Shown here: one piece after another, positions 6,720 through 14,522 of the stretch
How positions within the stretch are numbered: the first letter of the stretch is position 1
Layout of the letters: each line of letters begins with the position of its first letter
Source of the DNA: Georgfuchsia sp049276455
GTDB lineage: Bacteria > Pseudomonadota > Gammaproteobacteria > Burkholderiales > Rhodocyclaceae
Assembly (NCBI GenBank): GCA_049276455.1
Contig: JBASWL010000024.1
Span: forward strand, 33,732 to 97,731
Direction: 5' to 3'
Length of the DNA stretch: 64,000 nt
Program-made: the position numbers and the translations under genes
Notes under the pieces: generated by a model
Seen by the model: the letters and a program-made list of their open reading frames with translations, nothing else
Told to the model about the DNA's origin: nothing
The model's database searches: none

Positions 6720-7763
6720 TCACAATTTTGCCGGAGTGAGATCCGCAATCTCGGCCATGACGCGAACTTCGGTCTCGCTACCACCCATGAGCGTCAATCC
6801 CGTGATACCACAGTCTTCCCAGTCGCGGAAACGCTTCTTGATGCGCTCCTTGGGACCCACCAGCGCATACTGATCAACGAAATCATCCGGCACTGCGGCG
6901 ACGGCTTCTTCCTTGCGATGGGCCAAGAACAATTCCTGGATCTTTTCTGCTGCTTCCTTGTAACCGAGACGGATCATCAGATCCTTGTGGAAGTTCTTCT
7001 TTTGGTGTCCCATGCCGCCGACGTAAAGCGCGAAGTGCGGCTTGATTTTCGCCAGCCCGGCAGATACATCATCGGTAACAGAGATGTGGGTGATCGGCTG
7101 CAGTTCAAAATCTTTTTCATTCTTGCCGGCCAGCGCCAGGCCTTCACGGATCCATCCCCAGTACATCGGCGCCATCTCGGGCACGAAACCGATCGGCGTG
7201 CAGCCATCGGCAATCTTGCCCGTCAGCCGAACCGTGGCCTCCATGGCGGTACCCAACCAGATGGGCAGGTTCGGGTTCATATGCAGAATGGACTTCAGCG
7301 GTTTGCCCAGGCCCAAGGCTCCTGGGCCGGTATAGGGCAGCGATATTTCGGTTCCTTGATGAGTGATGGGGGCTTCGCGCTTGAGAATTTTGCGCATGAT
7401 GTTGACATAATCAAGGAGTCGATAATAGGGTTTGCCCCATGGCTGTCCATACCAGCCTTCAACGATCTGCGGACCGGATACGCCGATACCGCAGATCGCG
7501 CGATTGCCGCCGGCCAGCGCATCCAGAGTGGCAAAAGACATCGCCGCATTGGCGGGAGTGCGAGCAGAAAGCTGTATAACGGCTGCGCCGAGGCGAATCC
7601 GTTTGGTGTGCGCGGCCAGGAAAGCCAGCGGTGTGATTGCGTCCGATCCATATGATTCGCCGGTCCATACGGAGTCAAAGCCAACTTGTTCGGCCAGTTG
7701 CACCAACTCGACCGGCAGCTTCATCTTTTGCCCGGAATAACCGAGCATAAGTCCCAGTTTCAT
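6720..7763 (-). CDS. LLM-class (F420/flavin-type) oxidoreductase
   Basis: This 347-residue protein has the TIM-barrel start of the luciferase-like monooxygenase superfamily (MKLGLMLGYSG, then DSVWTGESYGSDAITPLAFL) and the RIRLGAAVIQLSARTPAN strand. It most resembles the group that uses coenzyme F420, which includes mycobacterial proteins encoded in the cholesterol regulon. The reaction cannot be deduced; an FMN-dependent enzyme of the same fold is possible. It is the last gene of the leftward catabolic cluster and follows a broken MaoC gene by 45 bases. The start ATG is preceded by an AAGGGGA ribosome binding site. Confidence 0.82.
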   Translation of the reverse strand: MKLGLMLGYSGQKMKLPVELVQLAEQVGFDSVWTGESYGSDAITPLAFLAAHTKRIRLGAAVIQLSARTPANAAMSFATLDALAGGNRAICGIGVSGPQIVEGWYGQPWGKPYYRLLDYVNIMRKILKREAPITHQGTEISLPYTGPGALGLGKPLKSILHMNPNLPIWLGTAMEATVRLTGKIADGCTPIGFVPEMAPMYWGWIREGLALAGKNEKDFELQPITHISVTDDVSAGLAKIKPHFALYVGGMGHQKKNFHKDLMIRLGYKEAAEKIQELFLAHRKEEAVAAVPDDFVDQYALVGPKERIKKRFRDWEDCGITGLTLMGGSETEVRVMAEIADLTPAKL

Positions 7764-7808
7764 TGTGTCCCCTTGTATTTACGTGAAGTAGTAATTTATC
7801 AAGAAAAA

Positions 7809-8193
7809 TCAGGCGGCCGGTGATGACAACCGCAGAGTGCCGCCGACATGCATGCCCAATCTGTTTGTAGCGACAACCTCGACTGTAACCTTTCCCCGAC
7901 ATTCGCCTGGCTCCACAGAAGCCACTTTTCCGTTAAAGAAAAGATCGTCGTTCGGGTATTGGCGCACCAAAACGACGCCATGCAAGGTTCTACCACGGCC
8001 TCAGATCCAGCCCAATCGGTGACCAAACGCATTATCAATCCAGGCGTTGTCATTGTGTTTATGAAAACATCCTTGAACCAGTGACTCTTTGCCAGTTCCC
8101 GGTCATGGTAAACGTCCATAGTGTCGTTACAGGGAGCAGGTCATTGTAGTGGGCGAAGCGTTCGCTGCAGTATTCGATGATTACCGCTTTCAG
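7809..8193 (-). pseudogene. MaoC-like enoyl-CoA hydratase, broken
   Basis: Three pieces of one MaoC hot-dog protein lie in different frames. The first reads KAVIIEYCSERFAHYNDLLP and VTT, the second begins MDVYHDRELAKSHWFKDVF and continues through TPGLIMRLVTDWAG, and the third begins TLHGVVLVRQYPNDDLFFNG and ends LGMHVGGTLRLSSPAA before a TGA at 7809-7811. The frame shifts once near 8107-8115, where a stretch also seems missing, and again near 7983. The middle piece holds the YHD motif and the ITDW-like helix of the ChsH-type MaoC domain. A functional version would hydrate a 2-enoyl-CoA in the side-chain pathway. The gene is flanked by two intact MaoC genes. Confidence 0.75.
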
Positions 8194-8320
8194 GTTTTCT
8201 TCCTATTCAGGAGGTTTGCCACTATCACCTCCAATGAAGTACCAGATTCAAGGTCCTGCAGTTAACCCCGTCCGTATCTTCGGGGTATTTGAACGCTCTG
8301 CCAGACGAGCATCAGCGAAA

Positions 8321-8800
8321 TTACCTGGGCGGTCTCATCCAGGCTGCAACATTGCGCTTGCGAATAAGCAACTTCCTCTTGAAACTCGCCACAATCTCGC
8401 TGTCTTGATTAAGTCCTTCATGGAAGAGCTCGACGATTCCAGCATCATTGTGGTTCGAACTGCCATCCAGACTGGTGACTGTAGTGCGGGAATAAAGTGT
8501 GTCTCCAGCATAAACAGATCTTGGAAAATCAATCTCGTCCAACAGCAGGGTTTCAAGCAGCGTGCCACGCGTCAAATCTTGCGAGGCTTGTCCGGTGATA
8601 ATGCCAAGCGTATACAGGCTGTTGAATAAGGGTTTCTTTTTCTGAGTATTCTTGGCGACAAAATCAAAGTTACTGTGAAGCGGTTGCGTATTCAGTTGCA
8701 TGAATGAAGCCCATATATTGTCAAACTCAGTAACAGATCGTGCAGTCTCGTGCTGGTAAACCGTCCCAACCTTAAAGTCCTCAAAATAGAGCCCAGCCAT
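8321..8800 (-). CDS. MaoC-family (R)-hydratase, catalytic type
   Basis: This 159-residue single hot-dog protein begins MAGLYFEDFKVGTVYQHETA, typical of MaoC hydratases that add water to 2-enoyl-CoA esters. The active-site segment NTQPLH near residues 37-42 keeps the Asn and His of the NPxH motif. The final segments (DEIDFPRSVYAGDTLYSRTT) form the hydratase helix and strand. It is a paralogue of the next gene upstream, which begins with the same nine residues. The ATG is preceded by AAGGAA. Because the upstream paralogue lacks the His, the two may form an active/inactive heterodimer, as in ChsH1-ChsH2 of mycobacteria. Confidence 0.85.
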   Translation of the reverse strand: MAGLYFEDFKVGTVYQHETARSVTEFDNIWASFMQLNTQPLHSNFDFVAKNTQKKKPLFNSLYTLGIITGQASQDLTRGTLLETLLLDEIDFPRSVYAGDTLYSRTTVTSLDGSSNHNDAGIVELFHEGLNQDSEIVASFKRKLLIRKRNVAAWMRPPR

Positions 8801-8839
8801 AAGGAATTCCTTTCAAGATATTTTTCGTTTGCTGCCTTG

Positions 8840-9301
8840 TTACCGGGAAGCAATACGGCGGAGCATCATCCCCTTGCGCAAGCAGGTGGCAACCAGTTCG
8901 CCGTGCTGGTTGAAGCCTTCATGGAGAAACTCGACCACGCCGCGATCGAATTTGGTCTTGCTTTCTTTCTTGCCGAGTATCGTGGTCTGGCCGCGCAAAC
9001 TATCGCCCGGGAAAACGGGATTGGGAAATTTAACGTCACCCATCGCCAAGTTACCCAAGGTTGTTCCCTGTGTGAGTTCCGTCACTTGTACGCCCATGAT
9101 AATTGCGAGGACATAAAGAGGATAAACCTCGATACGCCTGAACCTGGCATGGTGTTTCGCCCAGTCCTCGTCGATATAGGTAGGCTCGGTTTCCATGCAC
9201 ATCAGTGCATATTGAATGCCGTCAGACTGGGTTATTGTACGTGTTACCTCATGCTGATAGATTCTACCGGGCTCAAAATCCTCGAAATACAATCCTGCCA
9301 T
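8840..9301 (-). CDS. MaoC-family protein lacking the catalytic His
   Basis: This 153-residue protein begins MAGLYFEDFEPGRIYQHEVT and is clearly paralogous to its neighbour. At the place of the NPxH motif it reads TEPTYIDEDW, so the catalytic His is Tyr. The rest of the fold (GDVKFPNPVFPGDSLRGQTT) is intact. The start at 9299-9301 is chosen by homology with the neighbour and a GGAACC upstream; an earlier TTG in the same frame would read through the terminator hairpin. It probably acts as the structural or substrate-holding half of a heteromeric hydratase. Confidence 0.83.
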   Translation of the reverse strand: MAGLYFEDFEPGRIYQHEVTRTITQSDGIQYALMCMETEPTYIDEDWAKHHARFRRIEVYPLYVLAIIMGVQVTELTQGTTLGNLAMGDVKFPNPVFPGDSLRGQTTILGKKESKTKFDRGVVEFLHEGFNQHGELVATCLRKGMMLRRIASR

Positions 9302-9330
9302 TTTGATGGTTCCTTGATAGATTGCAGAAT

Positions 9331-9376
9331 CTCTAAAAAGAAAAAGCCGCTTTTGAACAAATCCAAAAGCGGCTTT
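9331..9376 (-). terminator. Rho-independent terminator after the acyl-CoA dehydrogenase
   Basis: A 13-bp perfect stem (9343-9355 with 9364-9376) has an eight-base loop. On the minus strand it is followed by a run of T (TTTTTCTTTTTAG). It lies 48 bases after the stop of the dehydrogenase gene and 42 bases before the next MaoC start, so it should reduce read-through between them. Confidence 0.88.
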
Positions 9377-9423
9377 CCGGGTTTCGCGCAAACAACACTC
9401 CCTAAGGAGAAGCGCTCGAGAAT

Positions 9424-10596
9424 TTAATACGACTTGGGCAACCCAAGCACCTGTTCAGCGATGTAGGACAGAATCATCGGTGGCGGGATCGGCCCGATGC
9501 GCAAAATCTGGATTTCGCGCAAGTAGCGTTCAACATGGAACTCCTTGGCATAGCCCATGCCGCCATGGGTCATGATGGCCTGTTCGCAGGCCTCGAATCC
9601 GGCTTCTGCTGCAAGCCATTTGGCGGCATTGGCCTCTGCGGCACAAGGCTTGCCTGCGTCGTAGAGCGTGGCCGCTTTCAACATCATCAGGTTGGCCGAT
9701 TCCAGCTGGCACCAGTTGGCCGCCAGAGGGTGCTGGATCGATTGGTTTTTGCCGATCGGGCGATCAAAGACGACGCGCTCATTAGCATAGTTGGTCGCAC
9801 GGCGCAGGGCTGCTCGGCCCAAACCGACGCACTCAGCTGCGACCAGGACGCGCTCGGCATTGAGGCTGCTGAACAGATATCTCAGTCCCTTGCCTTCTTC
9901 GCCAATGAGGTCTTCCTTCGGCACCGGCATTCCGTCATAGAACACTTCGTTGGAATCAACACAATGCCTCCCCATTTTTTCTATGAGCTTGATGTCGGCG
10001 TAGTCCCGGTTAAGATCTGTATAAAACAGGCTCAGGCCATCAATGGGGTTTTTGCATTTATCTAGCGGGGTCGTACGAACCAGCAGCATGACCTTGTTGG
10101 CTTCCTGGGCGACCGATGTCCAAATTTTCTGCCCGGAAACGATATAGCACTGCCGTGTCGCATCCCATTCGGCCTTGCACTTCACATGTGTGGTGTTGAT
10201 CCCCGCGTCTGGTTCGGTAACGCCGAACGCCGCTCGGTCCTGCAACGTGATAAGGCGGGGAATCCAGCGTTCCTTCTGCTCCTTGGTGCCATATTTGCGA
10301 ATGGCGCCCGGCATGAAAATATTGACGTGTATGCATGAACAACCCGCAATTGCTGCACCCGATTCGGCAATAGCCTGCATCATCAGCGCCGCCTCGGTAT
10401 AACCCAGCCCAGAGCCGCCATATTCTTCTGGCATGATAATGCCAAAGTAGCCTGCATCGCACAATGCCTTGGCAAAGTCGTGTGGAAACTCATGCGAGTT
10501 GTCTTTTTCCAGCCAATAGGAATCGGGAAAATCCTTGCAAATCTGATTGATCCCCTCGATGATCGAGCGTTGCGTTTCATCAAAATCAAAATCCAT
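9424..10596 (-). CDS. Acyl-CoA dehydrogenase
   Basis: This 390-residue flavoprotein has the full acyl-CoA dehydrogenase fold. The N-terminal helical domain contains MPEEYGGSGLGYTEAALMMQ, the middle strand domain has FGVTEPDAG and SGQKIWTS, and the C-terminal domain has FDRPIGKNQSIQH for FAD binding and MTHGGMGYAKEFHVERYLRE. It introduces a 2,3 double bond in an acyl-CoA. Unlike the pair at 17916-20128 it appears to be a complete single-gene homotetrameric enzyme. It lies between a CoA ligase gene and the MaoC hydratases on the same strand, so it likely performs the first oxidation of the activated chain. Confidence 0.93.
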   Translation of the reverse strand: MDFDFDETQRSIIEGINQICKDFPDSYWLEKDNSHEFPHDFAKALCDAGYFGIIMPEEYGGSGLGYTEAALMMQAIAESGAAIAGCSCIHVNIFMPGAIRKYGTKEQKERWIPRLITLQDRAAFGVTEPDAGINTTHVKCKAEWDATRQCYIVSGQKIWTSVAQEANKVMLLVRTTPLDKCKNPIDGLSLFYTDLNRDYADIKLIEKMGRHCVDSNEVFYDGMPVPKEDLIGEEGKGLRYLFSSLNAERVLVAAECVGLGRAALRRATNYANERVVFDRPIGKNQSIQHPLAANWCQLESANLMMLKAATLYDAGKPCAAEANAAKWLAAEAGFEACEQAIMTHGGMGYAKEFHVERYLREIQILRIGPIPPPMILSYIAEQVLGLPKSY

Positions 10597-10686
10597 TTTT
10601 TTACTCCATAAACAGCTGCGGGCTGTCAGTTGTTAATCGGAAGCGCTCAATATTGAGAGCCATTTTCCATTACACCATCTGCTTAA

Positions 10687-12354
10687 CTACATTACTGCTT
10701 TGCCTTCAATTCTTGTCTTTGCCAATTTTACTCCGGCACGTTGCCGGTCCCAGGTATTTGCGGTTACGCCCAGCTTCCTGAGTTCGTTCTTCTTTATTTT
10801 TTCTGACGGCGTTTTCGGAAGCGATTTATAAATTTCGATGTAGCGAGGCACCATGTGCGCACCCATGCGCTGGTCACACCATTCGATCAGATCGGCGAAA
10901 TCCAGTTCCATCCCGTCGTTGACGATGACGCAGGCCTTGACTTCATCCTCACCTCCCTGCTCATCAGCCTTGACGCCGATCACCGCGCACTCAAGGATCG
11001 CTGGGTGACTACGGACGACCAACTCGACCTCGAACGATGAGACATTTTCGCCGCGGCGGCGTAACGAGTCCGACACGCGATCAATGAAGTAATACCAGCC
11101 CTCGTTGTCGCGGCGCAGAACATCTCCGGTATGGAACCAGAGGTTACGCCAAGTCTCGACGGTCTTTTCAGGCATGCCGAGATACTCCGAACACATGATG
11201 TAGGGCTGCTTGTTGCGCACTAACAGTTCGCCTCCCTCACCCACCGGGACATCTTCATCCGTATCGGGATCGACAAGCTTGATTTCGAAGAATTGATCAA
11301 CCAGCACGCCGGATGCGCCTTCCGGACGATTGGCACCTGGAGGCGTCATGAATACCAGCGATATCTCGGTTTGTCCAAAACCGTCAACAAATTCCATCGG
11401 TCCAAAACGATCCGTAAATGTCTTGGCAAGATCGAAGGCAAGCGGCGCAGCGTAGATGCGCCGCAACTTGTGCTCTCGATCATCCGGTTGCGGCGGAGCA
11501 TCGCAAATAAAGGACATCACCGCGCCTAGCAAGTTGGTAACCGTGGCCCCGGAGCGGCGCGCACGACCGATAAAATCCGACGCACTGAAGCGCGGGTAAA
11601 GAACACAATGTGCGCCTGCAATCAGGCAGGGGTAAACAGTAAGGAATTGTGCGTTGCCGTGAAACAGCGGAAAACCTGTCATATAGACATCTTCGCTGGT
11701 AAGGCGAACAAGCTGCACGTCTTCCTCAGCAAAGAAATACATCTGCGAATGCGACATCACGACACCCTTGGACCAACTGGTGGTGCCGGAAGTGTAGAGG
11801 ATTGCTGCCGTATCGCTGGGCGCTACTGCTATGCCGGGGTTCTCAGTATTGCCGCTATAGAGGGAAGAATATGGTTTTACCTTGATGCGCTTGAACGGCG
11901 AAGATGTGTTTTCATCACCGAGAAGATAGCAAGTTTCCAGCAACGGAACATCTGCTTCGACCTCGGCGATCTGCGCCATCAACTCGCGCGTAGTAACAAT
12001 ATACTTTGCCTGGCTGACATTGAGTTGGTGCTGAAGGAATACGCCCTTCTGTATGTCACCAACAGGAACTTCAGCTGCTCCAAGCTTGGTAAGGGCAAAC
12101 CATGTCAACACAAACTCAAGGCAGTTCGACATGTAGAGTACGACTTTATCGCCCTTTGTCACCCCTTCTGCGGCAAAACCATGAGCAAGGCTATTTACTT
12201 GCGCGTTAACCTGAGAAAAGGAAAGCGGCTTGTTTTCATCAGTCCATGAGAGGAAGGGACGATCAGCAAAGCGAACAGACTGGCTTTCCAGAATCCGAGG
12301 CAAAACCCACATATCGCGCGGGAAATGCGGATCAAAATGCGGAAAAGTCAGCAA
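10687..12354 (-). CDS. Acyl-CoA synthetase (AMP-forming ligase)
   Basis: This 555-residue ANL-family ligase activates a carboxylic acid to its CoA thioester through an acyl-AMP. Core motif A3 is AAILYTSGTTSWSKGVVMSH near residue 188, motif A5 is DGFGQTE, and motifs A7-A8 read WFHTGDVLRRDNEGWYYFID and VSDSLRRRGENVSSFEVE. The catalytic Lys of A10 is in SEKIKKNELRKLG near the C-terminus. The N-terminal half resembles carnitine-CoA ligase (CaiC)-like enzymes. It is the first gene of the leftward operon and starts the pathway its neighbours continue. The substrate may be a steroid side-chain or ring-derived acid, by context only. Confidence 0.9.
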   Translation of the reverse strand: MLTFPHFDPHFPRDMWVLPRILESQSVRFADRPFLSWTDENKPLSFSQVNAQVNSLAHGFAAEGVTKGDKVVLYMSNCLEFVLTWFALTKLGAAEVPVGDIQKGVFLQHQLNVSQAKYIVTTRELMAQIAEVEADVPLLETCYLLGDENTSSPFKRIKVKPYSSLYSGNTENPGIAVAPSDTAAILYTSGTTSWSKGVVMSHSQMYFFAEEDVQLVRLTSEDVYMTGFPLFHGNAQFLTVYPCLIAGAHCVLYPRFSASDFIGRARRSGATVTNLLGAVMSFICDAPPQPDDREHKLRRIYAAPLAFDLAKTFTDRFGPMEFVDGFGQTEISLVFMTPPGANRPEGASGVLVDQFFEIKLVDPDTDEDVPVGEGGELLVRNKQPYIMCSEYLGMPEKTVETWRNLWFHTGDVLRRDNEGWYYFIDRVSDSLRRRGENVSSFEVELVVRSHPAILECAVIGVKADEQGGEDEVKACVIVNDGMELDFADLIEWCDQRMGAHMVPRYIEIYKSLPKTPSEKIKKNELRKLGVTANTWDRQRAGVKLAKTRIEGKAVM

Positions 12355-12479
12355 AACTTCCCTCCAACTGTTCGAAGTGAATCAAAAACGATAGGGACAT
12401 CTGGAGCTGAGAAAAATAACGCTTGAATTATGTCAACCCCTCATATGACAATCGCTGAAACAGCACGGAATGTCCAAGT

Positions 12480-12494
12480 CTATTATTATAATAG
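12480..12494. promoter_or_regulatory. 15-bp AT-rich palindrome in the divergent control region
   Basis: CTATTATTATAATAG is a perfect palindrome around a central T. It lies in the 356-base region between the divergent ligase and thiolase-like operons, about 100 bases upstream of the promoter at 12595. Such symmetry suggests a dimeric regulator binding site. It does not match the KstR or KstR2 operators. The remainder of this AT-rich region holds no gene. Confidence 0.4.
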
Positions 12495-12594
12495 TCAATA
12501 TATTCAATATGATCGCATGATAAAGCTACTGATATCATTTCGATATAGGAAAAACGTTGAATTCGATATCTATTGACCGGTGAACCAGATATTG

Positions 12595-12624
12595 TTGACA
12601 GTCGCTTGAGCGCTTCCCTATTAT
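12595..12624 (+). promoter_or_regulatory. Sigma-70 promoter of the thiolase-like/DUF35 operon
   Basis: A perfect -35 hexamer TTGACA (12595-12600) and the -10 hexamer TATTAT (12619-12624) are separated by 18 bases. Transcription would begin near 12631, 80 bases before the start codon at 12711. Confidence 0.72.
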
Positions 12625-12710
12625 CTTAGGCTGTACAAGCTTGGTTTGCTCGATACTTTATGTGCAGGCAAAGCAAAAATCACTTAACACTTTCAGAAAG
12701 AGGGGCTTAT

Positions 12711-13904
12711 ATGGGATCGAAAGATGCCTTCATCGTTGGGGCTGCTGACACAAAAATCGGCAAGCAGCCTGACAAGACCGCTATGCAGCTTTATGGCGAG
12801 GCAACCCGGAACGCGCTTGCCGACGCTGGGCTGAAAAAAGAGGACGTGGATCTGGTCTATACCGGCCTGCCACATTCCGCACCCATATTGTGCTTTCCTC
12901 CCATTTTCTGCGAAATCATGGGGCTAAAGCCCGCCTTCTGTAGCTCCATGGAAGCCGGTGGCGCGTCCCCGGTGCAAATGGTGCTGGCCGCAGCAGATGC
13001 AATTGCTGCCGGTCGCGGTGAAGTTGCACTGTGCGTGTTCGGCGACAAAACCGCGACAACAGACCCCGCGCGCGGTGCTTATGCATGGATGCGGCCCGAA
13101 GAAGGCAAGCAATCGTCAGGCGGCATTACCACCGGTCCGACGATGGAATTCGAAGCGCCATACGGCTCCTTTATCGCCACGATCGCTTTTGCCATGCTGG
13201 CCCAGCGCTACATGGCCCGCTACAACATCAAACCGGAACAAATGGCGGGACCGAGCCTTTCCGCCCGTGCCTACGGTGCGATGAACCCCGAGGCGCAAAT
13301 GCACTCCAAGGGTGCCCTGACCCTGGAACAGTACATGGCCGGACGGCTCATCGCTGCGCCCCTGCGCGTGATGGACTGCAGCCTCGTTTCCGATGGCGCT
13401 GCGGCGGTGATCGTAACCTCGAAAGCCGTAGCCGAAGGAACCAGGAAAAAGCCGATCCGCGTACTCGGCGGCGGTGGCGAGACGACGCACTGGAATGTCA
13501 TGGCAACCCCTGACATTCAGGACATGGCCGCGCGCAAGTCGGCGGAGCGGGCTTACAAGTCGTCCGGTCTGACCCCGAAAGATATCGACCTGACGTGTCT
13601 CTATGACTGCTTCAGCATCACCGTCATGTTGCAGCTTGAATTGATGGGCTTCTGCGACGAAGGTGAAGGGGCCGCTTTTGCAAGCTCCGGCGCCATTGGC
13701 CTGGGCGGCAAGTTGCCGGTAAATCCCATGGGCGGCATGATGGCACACGGCCACCTGGCAGGAATGAGTCACGTGACAGAAATGGTCAAGCAACTGCGCG
13801 GCGAATGCGGAGTACGTCAGGTAAATGATGCGAAGATCGGCTTGGTCACCGGCAACGGCGGCTTCATGTCCGACCACACCACAATGCTGCTGGGGAGGGA
13901 TTGA
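12711..13904 (+). CDS. Thiolase-fold protein, Ltp2-like retro-aldolase candidate
   Basis: This 397-residue protein has the SCP-x/lipid-transfer thiolase fold (KDAFIVGAADTKIG at the start; VTGNGGFMSDHTTMLLGRD at the end). The thiolase nucleophile Cys is replaced: the segment reads SMEAGGASPVQM where true thiolases have CAS. This is the hallmark of Ltp2-type proteins, which with a DUF35 partner perform retro-aldol cleavage of beta-hydroxy-acyl-CoA side chains of steroids. A DUF35 gene follows after one base. The ATG at 12711 is chosen because GAAAGAGGGG lies just before it. Thiolytic activity is unlikely. Confidence 0.87.
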   Translation: MGSKDAFIVGAADTKIGKQPDKTAMQLYGEATRNALADAGLKKEDVDLVYTGLPHSAPILCFPPIFCEIMGLKPAFCSSMEAGGASPVQMVLAAADAIAAGRGEVALCVFGDKTATTDPARGAYAWMRPEEGKQSSGGITTGPTMEFEAPYGSFIATIAFAMLAQRYMARYNIKPEQMAGPSLSARAYGAMNPEAQMHSKGALTLEQYMAGRLIAAPLRVMDCSLVSDGAAAVIVTSKAVAEGTRKKPIRVLGGGGETTHWNVMATPDIQDMAARKSAERAYKSSGLTPKDIDLTCLYDCFSITVMLQLELMGFCDEGEGAAFASSGAIGLGGKLPVNPMGGMMAHGHLAGMSHVTEMVKQLRGECGVRQVNDAKIGLVTGNGGFMSDHTTMLLGRD

Positions 13905-13905
13905 G

Positions 13906-14322
13906 ATGGCTGCTGCACTGAAGCTGATGCCGATCCAGTCGCCGGAGTCGATGCCTTACTGGGAAGGTCTGCGTGCGCGCAAGATATTGATCCCCGAATG
14001 CAAGGATTGCGGCCATACGTTTTTCTACCCTCGCACGCAATGCACTAAGTGCCTGTCTCCCAACCTGGACTGGAAGGAAGTTCCGCCCAAGGCCAAGCTG
14101 TGGAGTTGGACCGTCGTGCATCAGGCCTTCCATGAAGGCTGGGCCGATGAAGTTCCATTCGTGATCGCGCTGGTCGAAATATTGCCGGGCGTGCGCATGA
14201 TGACCAATATCGTCGACTGCGCGTCGTTCGACAAACTCAAGATCGGTATGGACGTGGAAGCGGTTTTCGACGACGTAAGGGAAACCGTGACGCTGCTCAA
14301 GTTCCGTCCGGCCGCTGGCTGA
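13906..14322 (+). CDS. DUF35 OB-fold zinc-ribbon protein, partner of the thiolase-like protein
   Basis: This 138-residue protein has a rubredoxin-like zinc ribbon CKDCGHTFFYPRTQCTKC near residues 33-50 (Cx2Cx11Cx2C) followed by an OB-fold domain. In steroid degradation the DUF35 domain of ChsH2 binds Ltp2 and is needed for its aldolase activity. The gene starts one base after the upstream stop, with GGGGAGGG as ribosome binding site inside the preceding gene. The pairing strongly suggests a stable complex. Confidence 0.9.
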   Translation: MAAALKLMPIQSPESMPYWEGLRARKILIPECKDCGHTFFYPRTQCTKCLSPNLDWKEVPPKAKLWSWTVVHQAFHEGWADEVPFVIALVEILPGVRMMTNIVDCASFDKLKIGMDVEAVFDDVRETVTLLKFRPAAG

Positions 14323-14355
14323 GTCGGAGGGGAATTTCGGCAGTACTTAGCGTTG

Positions 14356-14383
14356 AAGCCATCCGGGCATGCCCGGATGGCTT
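14356..14383. repeat. 28-bp perfect palindrome
   Basis: The sequence from AAGCCATCCGGGC (14356) to its mirror at 14383 is fully self-complementary. It lies 34 bases after the first DUF35 gene. No T-run follows, so it is a weak terminator at best. It may stabilise the upstream mRNA or attenuate transcription into the second module. Confidence 0.65.
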
Positions 14384-14522
14384 GATTCGGGTCCGCATAG
14401 GGACTGGGAGCGATCCTTTCCTTCGCGGCAACCTTTCATTTGTGAAGTTACGATCCTCAACATGGAGTTTCTGAGCTTCCCCAATTTACAACACTGCGTG
14501 GATTCTATGTGTAGGAAACAAC

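Noticed and set aside
11608..12249. 213-codon open frame on the plus strand
   Set aside because: It is antisense to the CoA ligase and has no motif or ribosome binding site.
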